Shown: positions 27,401 to 35,309 of the stretch, one piece after another | How positions within the stretch are numbered: position 1 is the first letter of the stretch | Layout: every line of letters begins with the position of its first letter | Assembly (NCBI GenBank): GCA_949388605.1 | Contig: CASKJV010000005.1 | Coordinates: 1-64,000 of the forward strand | Origin: an uncultured Clostridia bacterium | GTDB taxonomy: Bacteria > Bacillota > Clostridia > TANB77 > CAG-508 | Direction of reading: 5' to 3' | DNA: 64,000 nt | Translations under genes and position numbers: made by a program | The notes under the pieces: model-generated | Database searches by the model: none | What the model saw: the letters and a program-made list of their open reading frames with translations, nothing else | Told to the model about the DNA's origin: nothing

Positions 27401-27820
27401 TTATTTAAAAATTTCTTTCATTATTTCATTTTTCATATCATTAATATTATATAAATTCTTCATAACATCAAATGTTTCTTTTAAATTATTTTTTGCTGAA
27501 AACCAAACAATTCCATCAGTAAACCAAACAAATTCAAATCCTTCAACTTGTTTTGCCTCTTCTGAAATCATTTTATAACTTCTAGCAGTTTCATTTAATT
27601 TTGAACCACCTGAAACATAAAAATTTGTTTCTATTCCATAAATACATTTATCGGTTTTTATAACAAAATCAAACCTTTTGGTTGATTGATTTGGATTACT
27701 AATAAAAGACATATCTAATTTCCATTTTTCTTCTATTGTTTGTAAGTACATTTCTTTAAAATATGTTTCATTTTTCTTAAATCCTGCTTTTTGAATAAAA
27801 TTTTCAACTAAATCTTCCAT
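27401..27820 (-). CDS. Truncated DpnII/MboI-type restriction endonuclease (C-terminal half)
   Basis: 139 residues corresponding to the C-terminal half of DpnII-family enzymes, which cut GATC sites and are about 280-290 residues long. The nuclease core is visible: KRFDFVIKTDKCIYGIETNF (catalytic D and E), then GGSKLNETARSYKMISEEAK and FVWFTDG. In the same frame the family residues continue upstream (KNRGGHL) to a TAG, and before it an ATG at 27892 opens MGCFNEATEKLAEN. The 5' half has thus been deleted, and the product is probably inactive. No GATC methylase gene is near. A smaller remnant lies at 22917-23094. Confidence 0.82.
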   Translation of the reverse strand: MEDLVENFIQKAGFKKNETYFKEMYLQTIEEKWKLDMSFISNPNQSTKRFDFVIKTDKCIYGIETNFYVSGGSKLNETARSYKMISEEAKQVEGFEFVWFTDGIVWFSAKNNLKETFDVMKNLYNINDMKNEIMKEIFK

Positions 27821-27904
27821 TAAATGTCCACCACGATTTTTTGTAAGCTAATTTTCAGCTAATTTTTCAGTAGCCTCGTTAAAACATCCCATTTTACTTT
27901 ATAT

Positions 27905-29029
27905 TTATACCATATCTGGTATATTTTCATATAATCTTTTAGCATTTGTATGTGCTAAAACTCTTCCAATCGAATTAATTACTAGAACTGGTTTTAAATT
28001 TTGATTCCACCATTCTATTACTTTATTTAAATATGTAAATTCCTTTATTTTATTGCAAAATGCTTCTTTAATAATCTGTTCACAAGAATTGTCATTTTGA
28101 TAACAATTCCAAATTTCTTCTAAAATATTTTTTTGCTTTTCACTAATTGGTATATAATCATTTATATTATTTTTAAAATAAAAATTTTTAATACTTTCTT
28201 TATTTGCAACTGCAATTCTCATATGATTAGGATTTAATTCATGTTCTACAAAAATATTCATAGGTATTTTATTTGCAGTTAACTTTTCTATTGTTTCTTC
28301 AAAAAATTTAGAATTTTTTTCAATACCTTTAGAAAAATATCCTTTTAATTTGATAAACAATATATCTTCAAACTTTTTCATCTTACTTGTACTTTCAATC
28401 CTTGCAACTCCTAATATTTCAATATTATCAATCCAGTCATCATCAACTGGCAATTCATTTCCCGATAAAATTTTTTTATACATATCATCTAAGGTCTTTA
28501 AGCCTTCTTGTATCTTTCCACTTAATGGTATAAAATTATTACAATATTTTATAGTTAATGCTAATAAAGCTGCATCTGAAATCTTATCTATTATTTCAGC
28601 AGCTTTAGTTATACTTGCCTTTTTAGATATATTTCCCTTATTATTAATCCTATAAACTAATAATTCAGACAATACATCATAGTCAATATCTCTTTCACTA
28701 CATATTGCTGTTTGTTGTGCTGTTCTATAAAACATTTGTATAGTAGGGTCACTAAATGCATCTAGCATCTCAGATTTTACTAATTTGGGTAACACTTTAT
28801 CTGAAAAATTAGAAAGCTTTTCTCTTGCTTTATCCTCAGCTAATATCTGCTGTTGTTTCAAAGCTAATTCAGTTTCTGTACGAATAATCTCTTTTAATTG
28901 TTGTTCTGAAGGCCCTTGATTAATTGTAAAGTTAAATTCTTGCTTTTCAATTGTATTTCCTACATTTAAATCACCTTCTGCTTGTATATTTCCTTCTATA
29001 TCTAATTCATTATTAATTTTCTTTGTCAT
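27905..29029 (-). CDS. Soluble partner of a membrane/soluble gene pair (LPO_1073/Vpar_1526-like)
   Basis: About 374 residues; the ATG at 29029 has AGGAAG at good distance, better than the GTG three codons upstream. The N-terminus carries a short beta-type motif, LDIEGNIQAEGDLNVG, then a coiled coil (EQQLKEIIRTETELALKQQ) and a long helical domain with MFYRTAQQTAICSERDIDYD. The latter resembles a family I remember as LPO_1073/Vpar_1526, function unknown. It overlaps the 3' end of the small membrane-protein gene by 17 bases, and the shared motif suggests the two products interact. Confidence 0.7.
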   Translation of the reverse strand: MTKKINNELDIEGNIQAEGDLNVGNTIEKQEFNFTINQGPSEQQLKEIIRTETELALKQQQILAEDKAREKLSNFSDKVLPKLVKSEMLDAFSDPTIQMFYRTAQQTAICSERDIDYDVLSELLVYRINNKGNISKKASITKAAEIIDKISDAALLALTIKYCNNFIPLSGKIQEGLKTLDDMYKKILSGNELPVDDDWIDNIEILGVARIESTSKMKKFEDILFIKLKGYFSKGIEKNSKFFEETIEKLTANKIPMNIFVEHELNPNHMRIAVANKESIKNFYFKNNINDYIPISEKQKNILEEIWNCYQNDNSCEQIIKEAFCNKIKEFTYLNKVIEWWNQNLKPVLVINSIGRVLAHTNAKRLYENIPDMV

Positions 29030-29246
29030 CTGATACACTTCCTATATTCATATTATTTTTTGCAGTTACATTTCCATTAAAATTTATGGAATTTTGAACT
29101 TGATTTGAGTTATTAACACCTTTTTGTTTTTGCTTACTTGAAACTCCAATTCTATATCCTACAACTCCACCTATAATTGCACTTAAAAATATGTTTAAAA
29201 TAACTCCAATAATTTCTGTTCCTATTCCTTGAAATATATTTTCCAT
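29013..29246 (-). CDS. Small membrane protein with motif shared with its downstream partner
   Basis: 77 residues, starting at 29246 where GGAGG lies five bases upstream (the ORF extends four codons further through it). One transmembrane helix, EIIGVILNIFLSAIIGGVVG, is followed by a basic stretch (SSKQKQKG), and the C-terminal tail contains INFNGNVTAKNNMNIGS. This tail aligns with the N-terminal motif of the overlapping downstream gene, consistent with a membrane anchor or effector that contacts it. Confidence 0.72.
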   Translation of the reverse strand: MENIFQGIGTEIIGVILNIFLSAIIGGVVGYRIGVSSKQKQKGVNNSNQVQNSINFNGNVTAKNNMNIGSVSDDKEN

Positions 29247-29331
29247 CTTTACCTCCATTTTTTTCTACATTCTATAACGAAATTTTTCAAATTTCAATAT
29301 TATTCTATAAATGATGGTAATTATTTGGACC

Positions 29332-29545
29332 TCAGACTTTCTTACCAAAGTCAGCTTCCGATTTTATAAAACTAAACATATGTTGCCAACTTTCCTCTCT
29401 GTACTCCACATCTCTTTACATAACATTTTCAAATTTGTTTAATTCTTCTTGCAATTTTTTAATCTTAAAATTCAACTTTTCAATCTATTTCTCTAATAAA
29501 GTGAATTTTTCGATCTTTTCATCATATAAATTTTAGCTATATTTG
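29332..29545 (-). pseudogene. Decayed coiled-coil gene fragment
   Basis: One frame on the minus strand reads LYDEKIEKFTLLEK, stop, IEKLNFKIKKLQEELNKFE, then (after NVM) a stop, then RDVEYREESWQHMFSFIKSE and ADFGKKV-stop. Two internal stop codons and no start show that it is a remnant, perhaps of a recombinase or mobilisation protein tail. It fills the gap between the two-gene module and the rplS terminator. Confidence 0.55.
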
Positions 29546-29589
29546 AAATAAATTCTAAATTAATAAAACTTATCCATATCATCAATAAA

Positions 29590-29643
29590 AAATATATCCA
29601 ACTGAAAGTCACTTTTTTGTGTACTTTCCTTTGGATATATTTT
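29590..29643 (-). terminator. Terminator of the rpsP-trmD-rplS operon
   Basis: A long hairpin: AAATATATCCAA pairs with TTGGATATATTT, and inside it GAAAGT.CAC pairs with GTG.ACTTTC. A T-run follows on the minus strand. It begins 26 bases past the rplS stop. Confidence 0.85.
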
Positions 29644-29668
29644 ATTTTAAGATTTCTCTTATTTTTTA

Positions 29669-30187
29669 CTATTCTTTGTTTTCTTCTGCATTTGTTGTTG
29701 CTTCTTTAGCTACTGTTTCAGCTGCTTCAACTTTAGCTGCTTCTACAGCTTCTGCAACTGCTTCTTCTGTTACAGTTTCTTCTGCTATAGATTCACCTGG
29801 AACAACTTCTTCTTTAATAATAATTTCTCTGTTTTCGATTCTTGCTCCAATTTTTTCTTTAGTTTTAGCTGCTTTACCAACTCTATCTCTTAAATAATAA
29901 AGTTTAGCACGTCTTGCTTTACCAACTCTAACTAATTCTACTTTTTCAATCATTGGAGAATGTACTAAGAATGTTTTTTCAACACCAACACCATAAGAAA
30001 TTCTTCTTACTGTAAATGTTGCATTTACTCCTCCACCTTGTTTCTTTATTATAATTCCTTCGAAAACTTGGATTCTTTCTTTGTTTCCTTCTTTTATTCT
30101 AACATGAACTCTTACTGTATTACCAATACGTAGCTCTGGTATTTTATTTTTTAATTGTTCATGTTCAATAGATTTTAAAATATCCAT
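29669..30187 (-). CDS. rplS: Ribosomal protein L19 (bL19) with C-terminal extension
   Basis: 172 residues from the ATG at 30187, which has AGGAGG seven bases upstream; the longer reading from 30208 only translates the RBS. Residues 1-115 are a normal L19 ([57 protein letters not shown]). Residues 120-172 are an Ala/Glu/Val-rich acidic tail that L19 usually lacks. Last gene of the rpsP-khpA-rimM-trmD-rplS operon. Confidence 0.95.
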   Translation of the reverse strand: MDILKSIEHEQLKNKIPELRIGNTVRVHVRIKEGNKERIQVFEGIIIKKQGGGVNATFTVRRISYGVGVEKTFLVHSPMIEKVELVRVGKARRAKLYYLRDRVGKAAKTKEKIGARIENREIIIKEEVVPGESIAEETVTEEAVAEAVEAAKVEAAETVAKEATTNAEENKE

Positions 30188-30226
30188 TTTCTTTCCTCCT
30201 TCTTTCAATAATGGATGTGATTTTCA

Positions 30227-30947
30227 TCACTTTCTATCTTTCAATTCTTTTATAAATTTCAATTCTTCATCAGTTAATTCAACTTTTTCTAAAAGTTCTG
30301 GTCTTTTTATGTAAGTTGTTTCTATAGCTTTCATTCTACGCCATTTATCAATATTTTCATGATGACCTGATTGCAAAACTTCAGGAACTCTAATTCCTTC
30401 AAATTCTACTGGTCTTGTATATTGAGGATACTCTAAAAGTCCGACTTGAAAAGCTTTCTTCATGAGTAGATCCAGCTGTTAAAACACCATCTACATATCT
30501 TGACACACTATCTATTAATACCATAGCTGGTATCTCTCCTCCAGTTAAAACATAATCACCAATTGAAATTTCTTCATCAACGATTTTGTCTATAACTCGT
30601 TGGTCTATCCCTTCATAGTGCCCACATAATAAGATTAAATGTTCTTCTTTTGCTAATTCTTCAACTTTACTTTGACAAAGTTTTGTACCTTGTGGTGATA
30701 AATAAATAACTTTAGCATTTTCATCTTTTACTGAATTATAGCTATCTAATACAACGTCTGGTCTGATTAACATTCCTGCTCCTCCACCATAAACTGTATC
30801 ATCAACTTTTTTATGCTTGTCTTTTGAGAAATCTCTAATATTTATTAAATTTATTTCTAATAAATCTTTTCTTGTTGCTCTACCTATAACACTTTGCTTT
30901 ACAGGTTCAAACATTTCAGGAAAAAGAGTTAAAACATCAAATTTCAT
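30227..30947 (-). CDS. trmD: tRNA (guanine37-N1)-methyltransferase, needs +1 frameshift
   Basis: TrmD methylates G37 of tRNAs with G36-G37 (Leu, Pro, Arg-CCG) using SAM. The SPOUT domain is clear (MKFDVLTLFPEMF, DDTVYGGGAGM, LLCGHYEGIDQRV, DYVLTGGE). After Ser168 the frame meets CGG (C at 30443), and reading on without a shift ends 14 residues later. Omitting one C gives SFSS-G-LLEYPQYTRPVEF, exactly the family sequence, and a total of 239 residues, the normal length. The shift lies in the linker before the tRNA-binding C-terminal domain. Two other genes in this window shift in the same context, so recoding is likelier than a broken gene, but a sequencing error is not excluded. Confidence 0.92.
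30440..30443 (-). other. Putative four-base codon CGGA in trmD
   Basis: On the minus strand ...TCA AGT CGGA CTT TTA GAG.... The 0-frame reads CGG ACT; skipping the C reads GGA (Gly), the conserved glycine of GLLEYPQYTRP. The preceding codon ends in T, as in the two other sites. Confidence 0.7.
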
Positions 30948-30952
30948 AATAT

Positions 30953-31456
30953 TTAAAGTCCTTCTATTAGGTTTACTATTATTTTACCTGTTTCAATATC
31001 AATAACTTTAATTACTTCATCTATTCCAGGTAATAATTTTTGTTTTCCAAGTTCATCTTTTACAACATAAACATCATTACTACCAGTTGAAAAAATATCA
31101 TCTACTTTTCCTAAATACTCGTTAGTTTCTGTAAATACATCTAAACCAATTAAATCTGCAATATAGTATACTCCTTCTGGAAGCGGATCTAGAGTCTCTC
31201 TATCTATTACAATATAAGAATTTCTAAGTTTTTCTGCTTCTTCAATAGTATTTATATTTTTAAATTTTATAATAACTTGATTTTTATTGTATCCTACTTT
31301 TTCTATTTCATATTCTTTTAAAGTATCTTTTTGTTTTATAAAAACTTTAGGTATTCTTTCAAATTTAGTATTATCATCTGTAAAAGAATTAACTTTTACT
31401 TCACCTTTTAGACCTTTACTATTTACAATTTGACCTAATTCTAAATATTTATTCAT
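30953..31456 (-). CDS. rimM: 16S rRNA processing protein RimM
   Basis: A 167-residue two-domain protein. The N-terminal RimM beta barrel starts LELGQIVNSKGLKGEVKV, and the PRC-barrel part has YYIADLIGLDVFTE near residue 97 and LLPGIDEVIKVIDIETGKI near the end. RimM binds S19 and assists 30S maturation. Ten bases separate it from khpA upstream and five from trmD downstream; the weak RBS implies coupling. Confidence 0.95.
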   Translation of the reverse strand: MNKYLELGQIVNSKGLKGEVKVNSFTDDNTKFERIPKVFIKQKDTLKEYEIEKVGYNKNQVIIKFKNINTIEEAEKLRNSYIVIDRETLDPLPEGVYYIADLIGLDVFTETNEYLGKVDDIFSTGSNDVYVVKDELGKQKLLPGIDEVIKVIDIETGKIIVNLIEGL

Positions 31457-31466
31457 ATATCAACAC

Positions 31467-31697
31467 CTAATCAAGAAATTCAACATTAACTTTTTTATGT
31501 TCTTTTGTAGCTACTGCTTTTATTATTGATCTTATAGCTTTAGCCATTTTTCCTTGTTTTCCTATAACTTTGCCCATATCATTTTTTGAAACTTTTACTT
31601 CATAGCAAATAGCTTTAGATTCTGTTTTTTCTGTAATAGATACTTCATCAGGATTATCTACTAAATTTTTAATTAATACTTCTAGTATATCTTTCAT
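31467..31697 (-). CDS. khpA: KH-domain RNA-binding protein KhpA
   Basis: A 76-residue KH protein with the GKQG loop (GKVIGKQGKMAKAIRSII). It stands in its conserved place between rpsP and rimM. In Gram-positives KhpA pairs with KhpB and affects cell elongation and RNA fate. Confidence 0.93.
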   Translation of the reverse strand: MKDILEVLIKNLVDNPDEVSITEKTESKAICYEVKVSKNDMGKVIGKQGKMAKAIRSIIKAVATKEHKKVNVEFLD

Positions 31698-31816
31698 TTT
31701 ATCAAATCCTTTCTACGTTTCACTTCGAATCTATAATCCTATAATTACTAAGTAATTATTAAATTTGAGATATCGTTGGACACGCCAATTTCTTTTAAAA
31801 ATATCTTTTACTTAAA

Positions 31817-32053
31817 TTATTTAGCTGCTTTTTCTATTAAAGCTTTTACTGTATCTGTTGGTTTTGCACCATTTTTAATCCATTGTGCAACTTTTTCATT
31901 ATCTAAAACTATTGTTGCTGGATCTGTCATAGGATTATATGTTCCTATTTTTTCAACGATTTTACCATCTCTTGGAGATCTAGAATCAGCTACTACTATA
32001 TGATAGAAAGGAGCCTTTTTCTTTCCAACTCTTTGTAATCTTATTTTTACCAT
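31817..32053 (-). CDS. rpsP: Ribosomal protein S16 (bS16)
   Basis: 78 residues. It begins [20 protein letters not shown] and has [20 protein letters not shown], the standard S16 sequence. About 170 bases separate it from ffh, so the ribosomal operon may have its own promoter there. RBS CAGGGGGTGAATTTATA. Confidence 0.97.
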   Translation of the reverse strand: MVKIRLQRVGKKKAPFYHIVVADSRSPRDGKIVEKIGTYNPMTDPATIVLDNEKVAQWIKNGAKPTDTVKALIEKAAK

Positions 32054-32221
32054 TATAAATTCACCCCCTGAATATTTTTATTTATATATAAATTTAAAAA
32101 CGAATTTAAGAAAATGTAAATCATTTTCATTCTAACATTTTCTAGAAATTCCTGTTTATATTATATAAAATTTTCTAAAAAAGAATTTTTATATAATATA
32201 AAAAATTTAAAAACTAATTAA

Positions 32222-33577
32222 TTAAAACTTCAAATTATTTAAGTCATCCATATTCATGTTTTTCATCATTCTTTTCATCATGCCTTTATTTGAAGTCATT
32301 TCTTTCATCATTTTTTGAGTCATTTCAAAAGATTTCATAAATTTGTTTATTTGTTCAACAGTAGTACCACTACCTTTAGCAATTCTTAATCTTCTGCTTC
32401 CATTTAAAACTTTAGGATTTCTTCTTTCTTCTTTAGTCATTGAACAAATAATTGCTTCTATTTTTACAAATTCTTTATCATCTACTTCAACATCTTTTAA
32501 TTTACTTCCTAAGCCTGGTATCATTTTTAATATTGATGAAAAAGAGCCCATCTTTTTCATTTGTCTTAATTGTGCCAAGTAGTCTTCTAAATCAAAGTTT
32601 TGCTTTCTTAATTTTTGTTCTAATTTTTGTGCTTCTTCTAAATCAAATGATTCTTCTGCTTTTTCAATAATTGAAAGTACATCACCCATTCCTAAAATTC
32701 TTGAAGCCATTCTTTCTGGATGAAAAACTTCTATGTCTGATAATTTTTCACCAGTTGCAGCAAATTTTATTGGTCTACCTGTAACCTTTTTAACAGATAA
32801 TGCTGCACCACCTCTTGTATCACCATCAAGTTTTGTAAGTACTATACCATCAATTCCAAGCTGTTGATTAAATGTATCTGCAATATTGACTGCATCTTGA
32901 CCTGTCATTGAGTCTACTACTAATAATATTTCATGTGGTTTAACATTTGATTTTAAATCTTTTAATTCTTGCATTAATGCTTCATCAATTTGAAGACGTC
33001 CTGCAGTATCTATAATAATAACATCATTTAACTTTGATATTGCAAAATTTATAGCCTGTTTAGCAATTACATTTACATCTTTAGTATTTTCATTACTATA
33101 TACTGGAATATCTAATTGCTTACCAACAACTTCTAATTGCTTAATAGCTGCTGGTCTATAAACGTCGCAAGCTACTAATAATGGTTTTTTACCTTGTTTT
33201 CTTATAATATTAGCTAATTTTCCAGCAGTTGTTGTTTTACCAGAACCTTGAAGACCAACTAACATTATTATTGTAGGTGGATTTGGAGTAAAATTAATTT
33301 TTGATTCTTCTCCTCCAAGTAATGAAACCATTTCATCTTTTACAATTTTAATAACCTGTTGCCCTGGTGTAAGAGATTTTAGTACATCTTGCCCTAAAGC
33401 TTTTTCTTGAATTGTAGATACAAATTCTTTAACTATTTTATAGTTAACATCGGCTTCAAGTAATGCAAGTTTAACTTCTCTTAAAACTTCTTTTAAGTCG
33501 TCTTCAGTTATTCTAGCTTTTCCTTTTAGCTTTCTTGTTATTTCTTGTAATCTAGATGAAAGTCCTTCAAAAGCCAT
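32222..33577 (-). CDS. ffh: Signal recognition particle GTPase Ffh
   Basis: A 451-residue protein with N domain, G domain (GLQGSGKTTTAGKLA near residue 107, DTAGR near 190, TKLDGD near 247) and the Met-rich M domain. The C-terminus has the Met cluster TQKMMKEMTSNKGMMKRMM. It binds 4.5S/SRP RNA and delivers nascent membrane proteins to FtsY. It follows ylxM, as usual. Confidence 0.97.
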   Translation of the reverse strand: MAFEGLSSRLQEITRKLKGKARITEDDLKEVLREVKLALLEADVNYKIVKEFVSTIQEKALGQDVLKSLTPGQQVIKIVKDEMVSLLGGEESKINFTPNPPTIIMLVGLQGSGKTTTAGKLANIIRKQGKKPLLVACDVYRPAAIKQLEVVGKQLDIPVYSNENTKDVNVIAKQAINFAISKLNDVIIIDTAGRLQIDEALMQELKDLKSNVKPHEILLVVDSMTGQDAVNIADTFNQQLGIDGIVLTKLDGDTRGGAALSVKKVTGRPIKFAATGEKLSDIEVFHPERMASRILGMGDVLSIIEKAEESFDLEEAQKLEQKLRKQNFDLEDYLAQLRQMKKMGSFSSILKMIPGLGSKLKDVEVDDKEFVKIEAIICSMTKEERRNPKVLNGSRRLRIAKGSGTTVEQINKFMKSFEMTQKMMKEMTSNKGMMKRMMKNMNMDDLNNLKF

Positions 33578-33634
33578 TACTTTTCCTCCTATTCTTGATA
33601 TTTAGTATTACAAAATAATACTTTCATATGTACA

Positions 33635-33976
33635 TTACTTTATTAACTTATTTTCAATATTTTGTAGAAGTTTTTTTACTTCTTTATCTGATATTTTGCT
33701 TTTTGCTATTTTAATATCTTCTAATACTGAATTAATTTGATTTTCTGTTATCAAATTTTTTTCCATAATCTTTAATTTTTCTTCATATTCTAATAGATTA
33801 TTTTCGCCTTTTTTTAGATTATCCCTAACTGCTTGCCTTGTTATTTCTTCGTTTTCAGCAATTTCTGATTGAGAAAAATCATTATTATAGTAGTCATTTA
33901 AAAGATTGTATTGTTTTTCTGTTAAAAGCTTACCATATATGTCTAAAAGAATACTCATCTTAATATTTTTTTCCAT
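33635..33976 (-). CDS. ylxM: YlxM/p13-like DNA-binding protein
   Basis: A 113-residue helix-turn-helix protein. LLDIYGKLLTEKQYNLLNDY is followed by DFSQSEIAENEEITRQAVRD, the sigma-70 region 4-like HTH of the YlxM family. It is conserved next to ffh and thought to modulate the SRP pathway. Confidence 0.9.
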   Translation of the reverse strand: MEKNIKMSILLDIYGKLLTEKQYNLLNDYYNNDFSQSEIAENEEITRQAVRDNLKKGENNLLEYEEKLKIMEKNLITENQINSVLEDIKIAKSKISDKEVKKLLQNIENKLIK

Positions 33977-34000
33977 TTGACCACCTCTATATTTGTAATG

Positions 34001-34270
34001 CTAATATACTTTACAATATTTTAGAGGATTTGTCAATACTTTTTCCCTTAAAAAAGCAAAAAATGGATTTATTAAAAGTCCATTTTTTAAATTATTAATT
34101 ATTTTGATTTTATTTTTCTTAATTAGTAATATACTTACTATTACCAATATAATTACAGACAATATTAATCCTATGCTATATTTTATTTTAAGACTATATA
34201 TAAAAATATCATTTATACTAGTAATTAATACAATTAATACAAATATAAATACGTGTAAATTTATTTTCAT
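34001..34270 (-). CDS. Small two-helix membrane protein, unknown
   Basis: 89 residues. Two hydrophobic segments, at about residues 6-24 and 32-50, are followed by a basic tail. AGAGGT lies upstream of the ATG, and that RBS overlaps the end of the preceding 56-residue gene, so the two are coupled. Not recognised. Confidence 0.55.
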   Translation of the reverse strand: MKINLHVFIFVLIVLITSINDIFIYSLKIKYSIGLILSVIILVIVSILLIKKNKIKIINNLKNGLLINPFFAFLREKVLTNPLKYCKVY

Positions 34271-34272
34271 AA

Positions 34273-34443
34273 TTACCTCTTTATTACCATTCTATATCTT
34301 CCAATTTCCATTTCTTCGACAAATTTTTTCAATTCAAATTTGTTATTTATATTTACAATAGAAAAAGAGCATAAAAATGCTATGCTCAAAAAAATTATAA
34401 CAATTAATATTAAATTATAAATTTTTATTTCTATTCTTTTCAT
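34273..34443 (-). CDS. Small 56-residue membrane protein
   Basis: Begins MKRIEIKIYNLILIVIIFLS: one N-terminal transmembrane helix (about residues 9-30), then a charged tail ending RYRMVIKR. Its ATG follows the stop of the cyclophilin gene by three bases and its stop is two bases before the next start, so it fits between the two genes as part of an operon. No family recognised. Confidence 0.6.
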   Translation of the reverse strand: MKRIEIKIYNLILIVIIFLSIAFLCSFSIVNINNKFELKKFVEEMEIGRYRMVIKR

Positions 34444-34446
34444 TTT

Positions 34447-35283
34447 TTATTGATTTCCATAATATGAACTCATTAAATTATATATATATGATTCATAATC
34501 AAAAGCTTCTTCTATAGTTGGATCTCCAAAATTAACTCCCTTAGTATCTACTGTAGCAGAAGTAATTACTGGATAATTTGCAAATTTTTGAATTGATTCT
34601 GTTTCTGCATCAGCAGTTGTTGCTCCTTCAGCTGATGCATTATCTGTAGATTCTGATACACTTATTTCAGAGTTATTATAGATATTTTCTAAAATATCTA
34701 ATCCTTCAGTAACTTTACCAAAAGCTGCATATGAACCATTTAAGTTACTAGCATCTGCTCCCATAATTATTCCTAATTGTGCATTTCCTGAATTATAGCT
34801 TTCTTTTGATAGTGAAGGTACATACTGTGTATAATCATTTCTAATTAAAGTTATAATACCTTTTTCATGCTTTAAAGTATTATCTTCATATCCATTTGCA
34901 ATAAATTCTCCTGGAATTTGATATTCATAATCATATTCATTTCCAGCATCTATTCCATCAAAAATTAAACTTGTTTTCGGATTTTCAGCTTGTCCTTCAG
35001 AATTTCTTCCTGCATATAATGATATTTCATCTTTTCCATAAAAAACTTTATTATCATAGTATCCTTTTTCAACTAATCTAATAAAATTTGTAACAGTATT
35101 TGGAGCATATTCTGGATAAAGTTCCATTTTTATTTTTCCATAATCTTGTATTTCAAAAGTAACTTCTGGGTGAACATTTCCTTTTATGATTCTATCTATA
35201 TTAATATATATATATCCACCTATTAATATACATACTATAACAAGTATTATAGACCATAAAATCATTTGTGTTTTTTTATTCAT
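34447..35283 (-). CDS. Membrane-anchored cyclophilin-type peptidyl-prolyl isomerase
   Basis: 278 residues. An N-terminal transmembrane helix (about 8-27) is followed by a cyclophilin domain starting ITFEIQDYG-like (VTFEIQDYGKIKMELYPEYA), with APNTVTNFIRLVEKGYYD, NSGNAQLGIIMG and YAAFGKVTEGLDILENI. It probably folds proteins outside the membrane. The loop after residue 200 is Ser/Ala/Thr-rich. RBS AGGTAGGATAAA. Two small membrane-protein genes follow directly. Confidence 0.9.
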   Translation of the reverse strand: MNKKTQMILWSIILVIVCILIGGYIYINIDRIIKGNVHPEVTFEIQDYGKIKMELYPEYAPNTVTNFIRLVEKGYYDNKVFYGKDEISLYAGRNSEGQAENPKTSLIFDGIDAGNEYDYEYQIPGEFIANGYEDNTLKHEKGIITLIRNDYTQYVPSLSKESYNSGNAQLGIIMGADASNLNGSYAAFGKVTEGLDILENIYNNSEISVSESTDNASAEGATTADAETESIQKFANYPVITSATVDTKGVNFGDPTIEEAFDYESYIYNLMSSYYGNQ

Positions 35284-35309
35284 TTTATCCTACCTTTCCT
35301 ATGTAAAAT

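Noticed and set aside
30227-30463. Second half of trmD as an independent gene starting MKKAFQ
   Set aside because: Its first codons are out-of-frame trmD sequence; the family sequence resumes only at GLLEYPQ, directly after the CGG site.
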